Origin: Schistocerca nitens
Lineage: Eukaryota; Arthropoda; Insecta; Orthoptera; Acrididae
Direction of reading: 5' to 3'
NCBI RefSeq assembly: GCF_023898315.1
Contig: NC_064619.1
Coordinates: 302,040,150-302,104,149 of the forward strand
Length of the DNA stretch: 64,000 bases
Shown: positions 41,066-52,639 of the stretch, one piece after another
Layout: every line of letters starts with the position of its first letter
How positions within the stretch are numbered: position 1 is the stretch's first letter
Position numbers and translations under genes: made by a program
The notes under the pieces: model-generated
What the model was told of the DNA's origin: nothing
Database searches by the model: none
The model's input: the letters and a program-made list of their open reading frames with translations, nothing else

Positions 41066-43410
41066 AGAACAAGGCTAATTGGGATTGGAGGTGGTGTATT
41101 CATCACAGTAGACAAGAAACTGAACTCTAAAGGCATGAAGATAGAAATTGAAACTGCATGTATGATTGATTGAATGAGACTCAATAGTGAGGGTGCATAC
41201 CAGCTAGTAACTGGGTCCACTCAACTTCCAGACGCACTCCAAGATTTACCTAAAACTTTTAAAAAAGTCTCAGCTGGTTAATATGTTTGTTCCCCAATCA
41301 TAGCATCGTTATTTGAGGAGACATTGTTCATCCAACAATTGATTAGGATAACTTTTGTAGTTGATGAGTGCCACAAGACATCCAGCAAAACAATAGGCCT
41401 AATTAAAAGCAGGCTCTGACAACTACTTAAAGTAGATAGTTACGGGATGAAATTTAAATGTATTAGATTTTTGGGAAGGACCACGTAGAGGAACAGTGGC
41501 TCAAGTTTAGGAGAAAGTCAACCAATTACTGGATAAGTAGCTATGTACCTAGTAGAACAGTATGCCCTTCTTTAGACGAAGGAAAGTGCACTCAGAAGAA
41601 GGACAAAAAATAGATAATATTTTGAAAAGGATGGACTGCTACTCACTAGCCTATATGGAGGAGATGTTGAGTCAGACAGGCACAATGAACGATGCCTTGG
41701 GCCAAAAGATCGTCTTAAGAAGTAGAACACACACATTCACATAAGCACAACTTGAACACTTAGGACCACTCATGAGTGGAATATCCTTGGTGTACAGTAA
41801 ATTGTATTTAAAGCAAAGCTGTGCAGAGAAGCAATCTGTTTTTTCAACTTCAGCTGTTCTCTGGGAACAGATTTTGTGAAAGAGAGTGTATAGTAGTGTG
41901 TAGTACTACTATTGTGCATACTTTTAATGTGTCATATGGCTAGACAGTTGGTCAATCCAGCATAATTATGGCACATGACAATGTTGATCATTTGTTGTTT
42001 GAATGGGCATGTTAAACTCTATGGCCCCCATGGTGCTTCTCAGTAGAAGTAGGTTCTGTTTCATCACCAGGTAAACTTATGCACCGTTTTGTCTCTGTCA
42101 TCAACACCAAAGTCCATCTGCATGCTCTCTTAATTAGTCACCCAACCTTAACTGATACCTGGCACAACTTGCTCACTTGTTTAAGTTGTGAAAACAAAAA
42201 AAGCCTTTCCGGTTGGGCAGCTGAACTTGACCCTTTGAGGCCATATGACTGTATCTAATGTTCAAATTTATCAGCTGCCGTGCTAATGCTGTATAGTAAA
42301 TCACAGTTGTAGACCAGTTGTAGTTTCCCAATATCTGATCTGTGAATGGAAACGTCCCACTTCCTTTACTGCAGTTTAACCTCTGTGACTAACTAATTTC
42401 CTTAATCAGATGACAAATACCTCACTAAGTGTTGCGTATCAGCACGGGGTCAGTGCAGGTGGAACAGAGGTAATTGTAAGAACAACAGGGGGGGGGGGTC
42501 TCTCAAATCTTCATCCAACTATAGTGCTAATTATTACAGGAAAGTGTTAAGTTATGCATCAAAACGGTTTAGCATTAAAATTATGAAAATGTGTGTTGCA
42601 AGATGAGTCAAGCAACATATTAACTTCCTACTTCATACAGTGCTTGAAATTATCCTGACAGCTAAGTCAGAGACTTTTGGGCTCATTTGGAGGCTTGCTG
42701 AGAGTTGTTCTGTTTGCAAAAGTGGTAATTGTAGTGGTATGAGGAATACCCTCTTCTAGAACTTTAGGTAGCTTGCAGAGTATGAGTGTTGACATTGCTG
42801 GACTAGGTTCCAAATCTCAAATACAGTAAAGGAATTAAGAGTATATTACCCTTGCAGGAAGTTGGAAGTTTTTCGGAATAAAGTAAAACTTCATCACATT
42901 TGTCATACAAAAGTGTCAAAGCAATTTACTATAAAGTTATCAGACTGAAGATACTTTTTTTTTCTTTTTTTCCTTTTTCTTTCTTTTTTTTAAGAAACAT
43001 AACCAGGAAGTCTTGCATATAACAACAAATGGTTAATAGGGGACTGCTTTACCCCCAGCCACATCATGTCCAGGCAGTGACTTGAACATTTCTCTGTGGT
43101 GCGATTCAAGATCTGTGTTGGCAGTGCATAACATTCTTGAGAAAGAACTGATCAGGGATCTATAAGATTCAATGGTGGGATCTCATAAGCTGAAATTTGC
43201 CTCTTCAGTGAATCCAAGTCATACCCCATAGAATTCAGTTTCACAGACATTCCTGGCTTGTCCGTGCTGTGGATCTCTTCACCTGTGAGAAATCATCTGC
43301 TGTTAACAGCTCACTGTGGACTGACATTACCAGCCTGAAATAGAGAATATGGAACAACTGCACACCCCTTACGTCAAACGTGAGGCACCATATTGTTACT
43401 TCATGTCTGC
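41066..43410. other. Intron stretch without recognised elements
   Basis: No family was recognised. A G run lies at 42488-42498 and a T/C-rich stretch at about 42954-42993. Open frames are short. Confidence 0.5.
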
Positions 43411-43665
43411 AGCTCATTGTATAGTGGTTAGCATTACTTCTTCTTGATCACTGAGTCTTGGGCTTGAGTCCCAGCTGTGTTTGTGATTTTCTTTGCTTCG
43501 AGACTGGGTGTCGGGGTTGTCCTCAACATTTTATCTCATTTTCTTTGATGCACAAGTTTCTGAAGTCATGTCAGATAGAAAGACTTGCACCGAGTGGCTG
43601 AACAACCCCAGGACGTTCTCCCAGCCAGTAATGCAATAGGCCCCTACAGTCATTTCATTTTTTTC
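43411..43665 (+). mobile_element. tRNA-derived SINE, third family, diverged
   Basis: The head has TATAGTGGTTAGCATTAC (A-box-like) and GGGCTTGAGTCCCAGC (B-box-like, degenerate). The body contains GACTGGGTGTCGGGGTTGTC, AAGACTTGCACCGAGTGGCT and CCCAGGACGTTCTCCCAGCC, ending GTCATTTCATTTTT. I recognise this order from an insect SINE with a TGTGTT...CATTTCATTT body. No clear target duplication remains, so it is old. Confidence 0.75.
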
Positions 43666-44960
43666 ACGAATTCATCTGTGTCCATTAACAATGTTTCTTT
43701 GGTGGTCAGTGGATATTTGAATATCTCTATGCACATCAGATATGATGGATGTCTAGACTAGTACCCTACCAGAGCAAAACTGTTCTTTTTTTCCTAATAT
43801 TCCTGTGATTATACAAGCATGAGCTCGGGAAGGTGTTGTCTGTCTGTAAACTGAAAATCAAGCAGTGGAGGAAGTTGCCTTTCCCAGAGGAACACTACAG
43901 CTGTCGTATGTGATGACTACGGCTCAGTTTCCCCTCTAGCAATATAGAACAGTGTGCAAGGATTTCTGTACATTCTGTCCTTTTGCATTTCTTGCCTTAG
44001 TATTCTTAATAACTCATATCTGCATTCCATGTAGTATCAACGCAATCTGTGGAAAATAAACATCCTGGGGCATCTCTCTGTAGTGCATTGCCAGTGGTTC
44101 ATATGACATGCTGCAGAGTATTGTCATAACTTTGTGAGATACTCTGTAGCCCCTTCTTGTGACATAGTGGTATATATAGAGTGAGGAATCATCTGTTCCA
44201 TCTTCAGTCTACAGACCTGTGATTGAGGGAAGTGCATGAACACAATCTGGTGACCTACCTTCCCTTCTACTGTGTGACATCTTCCACAATACAATTATGC
44301 TTTAATATGGCTCTGCTGTACTTAAATTGTACACGTGTTTAATATCTGTTGTTAACCCACTTCATTTAAAGATAAACATTAATATTATACTGTTAAAACA
44401 ATATTTGTACTATTCTGCAATTTTTCCATTCCCTACAGTGCAGAAGCTATTAGTCCTAGAGAAAAGGAAAAGAATAGGACCTTTTTTTGTAGAAAATTTG
44501 ATTTAGTTTAATTGTGTACTGGGAAACATTTTTGCTTGATGTCGTGGTTGTCAAGTTGTTATAGAAAATGTAAAAAGTGACCTTTAAGCTTCCCTCCTCC
44601 CTTCCCCTTCATTTCAAAACCTCACAACCCACCAACCAGGATTTTAGTGTGTTGTACAGAACACCCCTTCCCAGCACTGTGTAGGAATTTGCAACTACAT
44701 GACTTATCCCCCAATTAATCCTCTTTGGTGTTCGTTCACTGTGTTATATGCTTCAAGGTGTCACCCCAATAATGCAGAACAAATGATGTTCCTGTAGCAT
44801 TATGTTGCCAACTTCACTAAGATAGTACAGTCTTCTCACAGTGTTGGTGCAAATGGCATCCCAAGGGGGGGGGGGGGGGGAGAGGCGGAGGGGACTGCAT
44901 AAAAAAAATTAAATTCAAATAATTGTGAAAATATCCTTAACAACAGTAAGTCTAGATCGG
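43666..44960. other. Intron stretch with G16 run
   Basis: No family was recognised. There is a run of 16 G at 44865-44880, followed by GAGGCGGAGGGG. The run may be a sequencing-prone or quadruplex-forming site. Confidence 0.5.
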
Positions 44961-44963
44961 AGC

Positions 44964-46038
44964 CAGTGATGTACTTAAAAGCGGTTGGGTGAAAATATGG
45001 AAAAACAGTGAGAAATACGTGCTTGAACATAAATGCAGATGCCAGCCAAGCCCACAGATGGCGCTGTTGCATTTTACCACAGATGACAGCTGTAAAGTGC
45101 TCTCAGTACAATGCAGTTGTGAGTTGTAGTCATAACAGTGTTTTGTTTAGTTCTGAGTGTATTATGTCAGAGCTAAGTGAACTCGAACGCAGGCAAATTG
45201 TTCGTGATTGTATAGTGGGTGCTTACATAACCAAGGTAGCCGAAGTATGTGGTGTTTCAAGAGGCACTGCATCAAAGATTTATACTGTGTGAGTCATTCC
45301 ACGTCAAGTCAACATAGTAATTTTATTTCCCCTCTCAGATTTTTATAGAACTTGGCACAGAGGTAGGCTACATTTACATTAAGAAAATACCCAGTTTTAT
45401 TAAAATATGTCAGCCCATTTTCACAGTACAGCAATGTGAAGTTGTTAAAAAACTGCCATAATTTCAAATTGCTGTAAAACCTTTCCCAGTTAAGCTAAAA
45501 TGATGGTACATATGTGATTTTATGGAAATTTCTGGGAGCTTTCCACTGATGTACAACACAATGTGAGTTTGAGATGAAAATTGTCTTTCAGATTTAAATG
45601 AAAATTTAAATTTTTAATTTATCAAAAAGTGCATCTTCAGAATTTTTCAAAAAGTGATATACAGCTCTCCACATTATCGGTAACTAATTCCCAAAGTATG
45701 AAAGAGAGACTCTCATGGGTTCACACTTTTATTATATTTGAAAAAATACATAAGCCTATTTCACTTTTACTAGAAAGATGACTTTTTTTATAAAATTTGT
45801 AGAGTTTCAATGCCAAAATCTTCTCTTTGGAAACATAAGTTTACAAAATTCTTTTTATTCTTGTACTGGGTTGCACTGCCATCTGAAAAGTGGCACGTCT
45901 TCTATATCCCAGATTGAAATTTGCTTTTTAAAAATTGAATTAGCTTCTTTTGAAAACAGGTGATGCTGCAATCACATGGATGGGTTTATATCTATAGTAG
46001 GTTGGTGGTCATAATGTTCTGGCTGATCATTGTATGAG
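44964..46038 (+). mobile_element. Tc1-like remnant, ends kept and middle replaced
   Basis: Frame 45164-45292 starts MSELSELERRQIVRDCIVGA and continues KVAEVCGVSRGTASKIYTV, the first helix-turn-helix of a Tc1 transposase. The right end at about 46006-46038 reads GGTGGTCATAATGTTCTGGC then TGATCATTGTA, a typical Tc1 terminal repeat. The transposase DDE region is missing. Instead, 45293-45960 holds AT-rich sequence beginning GTGAGTCATTCCACGTCAAG, unrelated to Tc1. The left terminal repeat was not found. It is a different Tc1 family from the intact one at 12075. Confidence 0.8.
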
Positions 46039-46139
46039 TGATCTGTCTGGGCAGGAAGTAGCCTATATGGCCATATTCACAGGATGGAACAACTGAGAAA
46101 GACAAAGGAGAAACTGCTCAATTATCTTAAGAGATGCCG

Positions 46140-47790
46140 GTTCATGACATCGTACCAAAATTCTTTTTGTTTCAACCACAGTTTGGTACCAGGAAAGCAA
46201 GTAACATCTTCAAACGTGCTAGCCATTCATTAGCGAGAGAAAGAATCCATCCTCTCTGTTCCTTCTTGGAATTTAACAACAGGCCGCTATTCGAGAAACA
46301 ACTGTGGGTGGCACCCAAATTATCGGCAACTGATTGCGACAGCATCAACAAACTGAGCTCACACAAAATAAATATCTCGCACTGTGGTGAGCCTGTCAAC
46401 ACATATCTTCAATAAGGCAGCTACAGATGTGTTGTCTAAGGGTGTAAACTTCGTCCCAGTGCTTACCAGCAGAGGACATTATACAGGCTTTTGAAGTGTT
46501 ACTCCAAAAACTGGCTCAAGTAGAAGCAGGGAAGATGTGACGACAAAAAGAGAGAGTCACCCAAAGTGTACTGAGGTACAACAAAGATGATGTAATTTTA
46601 TAGGCAGACAAAGGCAATGGTGCAGTGTTGGACACTACATCATATGTAGCCAAATGAGCAATTAGCTGATTGATCCCAAGCACAAATAACTGAGAAACGA
46701 ACCCACAGCAAAGGTTGTGAGACAGAGCTCTAGAATCGATGTTGACACAGCTATGGGGCTCATGTCGGAAGTTCCAGTGCCACCAAGAATTTATGGAGTA
46801 CCAAAGGATCACAAGGAAAGCTGTCCTTTTAGACCAATTGTCAGTGAGATCGCATTGCCCAAATATTATCTGGCAGAATATCTGACCCAGAAATAATACT
46901 GAGTTTTGTGTTAAGAATTCTACACATCTCATCCAGCTGATAATGGAACAGCAAGTACTTGTTGTGGTTAGTTGTGACAAAATCTTTGTTTACCAGTGTG
47001 CTTATATCTGAAAACATCAACATCCTACAGGAGCAAATACTGCCAGCCATCTGTAACCTGGTGCTGTTGTACTTGTGTTCAACTCATTTTAGTTGGCATG
47101 GCAGATTTTGTGAGCAGACAGATGAGATGGCAGTGGGATCTCCCTTTCACGTACAGCAACTGAAGCTTTTGAACAGATCACACTAAATCCTGTGCCACTG
47201 CACCCATGCTGCTGGCAAGGTGGATGACAAGTTCGTCATATGGTCGCATTGGGAAGCAGAAGTCCACAGATTTCATGAGCCTCTTGACAGCTTACATAAC
47301 AACATTCAGTTGGTGGTATAAATAGAAAACCTGGAGTGATTCCTTTTCTGTATTTGGAGGTGTATAGAACATCTAGTGGGAAACTAGGATGTAAAGTCTA
47401 TAGGAAACTGACACACACGAGCAGATACCTGCACGCAGATTTGCAGCAGAGTTCAGCATTTAAGAATGCTGTGCTATGTATGCTGACAGCCCAGGCTCAC
47501 TGCATTGATTATGCTAACCACATAGAACATGAACTGAATGAGCTCGAGACAACATTCCGTGCAAATGGATACAACAACACAGATGTACAATGAACTGTTA
47601 GGCACAACAAAGACAAAACAGTTAAAGGTACAGAAGAAACTTCCTGTAGCTCGCTACCATATGAGAGAGGCGTCACCGACTGTGTGGATAAGATTCTGCA
47701 TCACGGACTGTTCAGTCCCATAGTTCTGAGTGGCTTCAGAATCAGAGATTTGTTGACGCCTACAGAGGGAGGAGTTTATAATGTGTTTCA
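46140..47790 (+). pseudogene. Penelope-like element remnant
   Basis: Plus-strand frames give the Penelope RT order: ADKGNGAV-like start near 46605, then PPRIYGVPKDHKESCPFRPI near 46780, FTSVLISENINI near 46990, then THFSWHGRFCEQTDEMAVGS near 47085. The active-site region follows as KVDDKFVIW near 47220 (usual YVDD, Tyr changed). Next come RFHEPLDSLHNNIQ and KVYRKLTHTSRYLHADLQQS (about 47390-47450) and the ELETTFRANGYN block near 47550. A possible GIY-YIG start (GGVYNVF) lies near 47770. Frameshifts and stops are frequent. Penelope elements combine an RT with a GIY-YIG endonuclease. Confidence 0.85.
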
Positions 47791-48115
47791 GGTTTTCCAG
47801 ATTGTCCATACTATTTGTAAGTGATTATTCAGCCGTATATTCCTGTGAATCAATTGTAGTTCCCCTGTTGTCTGACTTGAGGTATAATTGAGCATTTGAA
47901 CATCTGTCAGTTTTAACTGTTTTACAGGTTGTGAGCTAGTGTGATTGTACAAGTGACCTTGGATGAGACAGGGAGAGAGAGTGATAGCAGTTTTATATGA
48001 GATTGCTACTTACTTCTTACATTTTCAACTTTTAACCACATTCGTTTCTACTAATTTTCATAAGCATGATGATAACCTTGTGCCGCTGAGCACCCCTAAA
48101 CCAGAAAAAAAAGAC

Positions 48116-48118
<3 letters not shown>

Positions 48119-48176
<58 letters not shown>
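48119..48176. repeat. (AC)29 microsatellite
   Basis: A perfect dinucleotide run of about 58 bp is preceded by GACCAA and followed by an A run. Open frames over it on either strand (poly Val-Cys or His-Thr) are artefacts. Confidence 0.98.
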
Positions 48177-48181
<5 letters not shown>

Positions 48182-50995
48182 ATGATGTTACTCGTATGAT
48201 GCTGTAAACAAATTTTGGGATTCCAGCTTCCATGCCAAGCTTTAATTAAATCTCTCAAGGGTATTTCCAACATGAGATGAGAGATATCGGCCATGATGTA
48301 CTGTCTTTGGAAAGATATGAGGATGAAATGATTGAAATTTCTGATGTTGAAAAATGAGAAGGATCAACTTCTTTTACTTGTTAAAACAGTTTTTATAACC
48401 AAGATCGCATTAATGCTTATTCATTTTTGCCACGAGGTTTTTACAGTCTTTGCTGTCATCTTCTGGTCTTCAAAAATTATTTTGACAGAACATGTTCATT
48501 GTGAGTTGGAACCTCATCCAGGTTGTCATATTAGTGAATAAAACATAGCACATTATTCACAGGTTTGTCAGAAATAAAAGGTTGAAGACGAAGATGACAG
48601 CAAAGCCTGTCGATACCAGCTGTTGAAAATAGTAAATATTTATGTGATCTTGGCTATAAAAAGTTTTATAGCGAGGAGGATGATTTGAGTTCTTCAATCT
48701 TTGGCACATCTTCTTCACACCACAAACTGTTAAAAAACTGAATCAAAATGTGTAAAGCAGATACGACAAATTACTCATCATTTTATAATAGATATTGTGA
48801 GTTTCTGGTGCACTGTTTGTAGTATTGTTATGGTCATCCATTTAGAATTGTAAAGCAAGAAGTGCATATGTTTTCTACAGTCTTCAAATGCCCCATTAAT
48901 TACAACTGGAGGCATAATTTAACTATCATGTCATTTAATTATGAGGTTCCTTTGTTTGTGGCCATGTAGAAAGTCATGTGCAACTTCTTAATTTTGTTCC
49001 AGATCAATCTAGTGAATATCTCCTTTCACAGAATTAACAAAATTATTTCCACTTTTTTTTCTCACTTCATTATTTTGTTTACTAGTGCACAAGACATTTG
49101 GTTCCATGAAAGTGGGTGATCATGCTGTTTACAGTAACTGTCTTTCCTTTGAGGCACTGAGTTCAATAGTGTCAAGAAGCGGGATCACAGTGTTGTACCA
49201 CATCTTTCATTACTTTATAATTTGTTGGCCAAGAGGCTTCTTCCACTTTCCATTTGCAGTTACAGTATATTTGTAACATTTTAAGTAAGATACTTCAGTA
49301 AAAAAGCAATATGTGATGGTTTGCATTCTGCGTTGGTGGAAAATTTTCAGGCTGTAACTATAAAAATTACACTTTAATGCTTGGTTGTCCTGAAAACGTA
49401 TTTGGATGTGAATATCCTGTAAGTAAATAGTGCTGTGAGCTGTGCAACATGGAGTGTGGTGAAGTGGTTGGCATCACTAGCTCATGTGCTGCAGGTTCCC
49501 AGTTCAAGAGGGACCACTAGAAATTATTTATTATTTTGTTTTTATTGTTTCCAGAAGGTTATTGAAAATGTAATGTTCACATATTCTGGAATATTTGATC
49601 TATATATAAATACCAGCAGTGTGGAAATTCAAAATTTGTTTAAATAACTGCACTCTTTGTCCAGGAGGTCATTTCTGTTCTGGCTGTACGTTGATATCAA
49701 TAGTAAAAAACATGCTTTCAGTTCTAAGTATTGTGCTTCATTGACGACACTAATTTCAAATTTGGATTTGAGTGTGGTTTCGATGTGACCAATATTAGAC
49801 TGAATCAAAAGCGTTGCGTCATCCTTTTCCTGTTGTTTGTGAAGCTGAATTAGTTCTACATCTATGCACATATTCCACAAGCTACCATATAATGAATGGC
49901 AGAGGGTAACTTGTACCATGGCTAGTCATTCCTTACCTGTTCAACTCACAAATGGACAAAGATATTTATCTAAATGCGTAAAGCCGAAGTATATGTGCCA
50001 TTGATATCAGAACCACATTTCTTATGCTCCTATAATGTAAGTCTTTCTTACCACGTAATCTTTCTGGAAGTTTTTCCTAGAAACACTACACGAAATAAGA
50101 TTTTCTTCAGTTACAGCTGTGATCAAAGATAGGTTCAAAGTACCTTGTTTGTTTGTTCTTTTAATGCTTTGGAATGATAATTACCTCATTCAAAATGATC
50201 CTGCAAAAGATGCATTATGAGGAATACTAGTGTCACAACAGCGGAATAATAATTGAAACCAGTAGTGTTCCATCTAAGGTGTTGCAACTGAATATTCTAC
50301 TCATGTCTGCTACCAGAGTTGTTGGAGTGAAGAACAGAAAATTGATACTGTGTTGTATTAAACTGAGGTTCTTTTGAAATTGCTGGGGAATGACAATCTT
50401 ATGAGGACACACTTTGCTTGAGAATTTGAGAGTAAGAGCAGCTAGACATAACCCCCTTCAGTTTCTTTGACGAACAAATTGTCTTTTGCCCCTTCTTAAA
50501 AGTAAATTCCTTGCAGATTCTGTTACTTTTTTTTGTGGACTATTACCAGTAACCGCCCCAATCTCAAATGATATAGTAGTATGTTGTCCCTTGCATGCCC
50601 CACAGTGCACTTGGCTACATCATTGTTCACTTCACTTGGTCAAATTGCAGACAATTGAGGATGTGGCTGCTGGTGCATATATCACTACCTGACATCTAGT
50701 TTCATATATACACACCTAATTTTATTTTATTTGGACATTGTAGCTCAAAATGAGTACTTATAATACAGGTTATTTATAATTCTGAATTACTTTTTAGTTA
50801 GCCGTTCAGCGACTAATTGTTTAATATTGGAGGCAACTTGATCTAGGTTTTTTTTCCTGTGTTAGTTCAGTGCACACATTGTGTATAAACCATTGCTAAA
50901 ATAAGAAGTGAGATGGAATTAAAACACCCAATATTTACTTATTAATGACTCCAGTTATATAGGACAATGTAAACTCCAGGGAGGAATATCAACAA
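48177..50995. other. Intron stretch without recognised elements
   Basis: This stretch is mostly AT-rich. 49440-49520 has a weak tRNA-like feature (GTGGTGAAGTGGTTGGCATC, then GGTTCCCAGTTCAAGAGGG) that may be the head of an old SINE, but the B box is degenerate. No other family was recognised. Confidence 0.45.
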
Positions 50996-51355
50996 TGTAG
51001 AAAAAGTCAATTGCTACTTATCATAAAGAAGACACATTAAGTTACAGACAAGTGCAATTAAAAGACACTTACATAAAGCTTTCGGCCACAGCCTTCTTCA
51101 GCAAAAGAGAAACACACACCATTCATACACACAAGCAAGCACACCTCATGCACACTTGGCCAGAATGCATTCTGGTGTGCGATGCTGGAGTTCGCGGTCA
51201 TGTGTGCAAGAGGTGTGCCTGCTTGTGTATATGAATGGTGTGTGTTTCTCTTTTTCTGATGAAGGCTGTGGCCGAAAGCTTTATGTTAGTGTCTTTTAAT
51301 TTTGCCTGTATGCAACTTAGTGTGTTTCTTTACAGTAAGTAGCAATCTATCTTTT
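50996..51355. mobile_element. Palindromic foldback element (MITE-like)
   Basis: The left half (AATTGCTACTTATCATAAAG ... AAGCTTTCGGCCACAGCC ... ACACCATTCATACACAC) is the inverse of the right half (GTGTGTTTCTC ... GGCTGTGGCCGAAAGCTTTA ... TAAGTAGCAATCTATC). The arms are about 150 bp each around a short centre near 51160-51200. No coding capacity is seen. The CTTTCGGCC core is familiar from foldback repeats in insect genomes. Confidence 0.85.
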
Positions 51356-52639
51356 ACTGCATTGTCATTTGTATAAGAAAATTTCCTACTGGAAGATTAT
51401 TCCTACTTTCAACCTGTTGTGGCCAGCTGTAGTTACTACATTTACAATGTTGCTGTGTTTTCTGGAATTTTCATATGAAATTGTTGCTCTACAGATATTG
51501 GGTGCAGGCCAGTACAAGGGATGGTAAGATGGTTCAAAGAATTTTAACATGCAGAGTAGTACAGGATGATTCGAAAGTGATGTCTCATAGGGCAAATAGG
51601 GTGAACCAGAACTCAACCAACAGTCTTTCAGAACTAATAGAAGGGACAAAAAATATGAAAGGCCTATTAAACATGGGCTCTTAAGATGCATACCGTATGA
51701 GCTGTGGGCACCTGTTCATCTTTGCTACTGTGAAGCACATCTCATATACTGAACAAGTGCTTATAGCTCTTTCGGTATTCACTTTAGAGCCATTGTTTAC
51801 TGAAAAATATTTTCTTTGTTGAATCTGTACTAGGCATAATCCGTATCACTTCAGGCAGTGGGTTACCTTAATAGTCCTGGATGTTACTGAATTTAGCATA
51901 TGTTAAAATTCAGAAGTAAGTAAGAAACACGTTTTGAAGATACAAATTTTGGAAATTTTTTTAAAATGCTGTATCTCTAAAACAGTTCTTGATATTTTGT
52001 TAGAGTGTTTTTTTTATTTGAAAGATAATTTCTTTATGGTTACAATGGTATCCTCCGTTTGGACATATCTGTCGAAGTTCTTTTGCTGTCACCTTTTGAA
52101 TTTTGTTTTGTAATTTACAGATTTTTTTTTGTTTTTTTGTCAAAAATGCCAATCAAGAAAAATTAGATTTTTTTTCTGTGGATCAGTACCACAGAGTACT
52201 ATATTCGCTGTGAAGGAGAACGTCCACTTTTTAGTTGGACAGGTTTTATCAGATTTTTTTTTAACTTTCTAGGGTAATGTATGTCTTCACTGAAGTTGTT
52301 TCTTACTAATTTCTTTGTTACAATGTTTATTTATGTTGTCTTTGTTGCAGTTATTTCTTTTCACTTTCATTGTTTGCAGATATTTCTTACACTTTGTTGT
52401 TGTTTCTTTGTTGTGGTTGTTCAATGCAGGTTTCTGTATTGTAGTTGTTCAGTGCTAATTTGTTTACTGTCAGTTGACACAGTTGCAGTGTGTTTTGTGA
52501 GGAGGACTGTTTGAAATGTCTTCTGAGAGTGAAGTGTGCTGACTGTTTGCATATCCATAAAAGAGTGATACATAAAACAAACAAAAACAAACAGACTTTG
52601 TTCAGGTTGGGAATAAGTGATCTCATTTGAAGACTCTGT

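Noticed and set aside
48058-48294. Open frame of repeated Val-Cys on the minus strand, and Thr-His on the plus strand
   Set aside because: Pure artefact of the (AC)29 microsatellite.
49440-49520. tRNA-like head of a further SINE
   Set aside because: B box is degenerate and no body or target duplication is visible, so it is mentioned only within the unassigned stretch.
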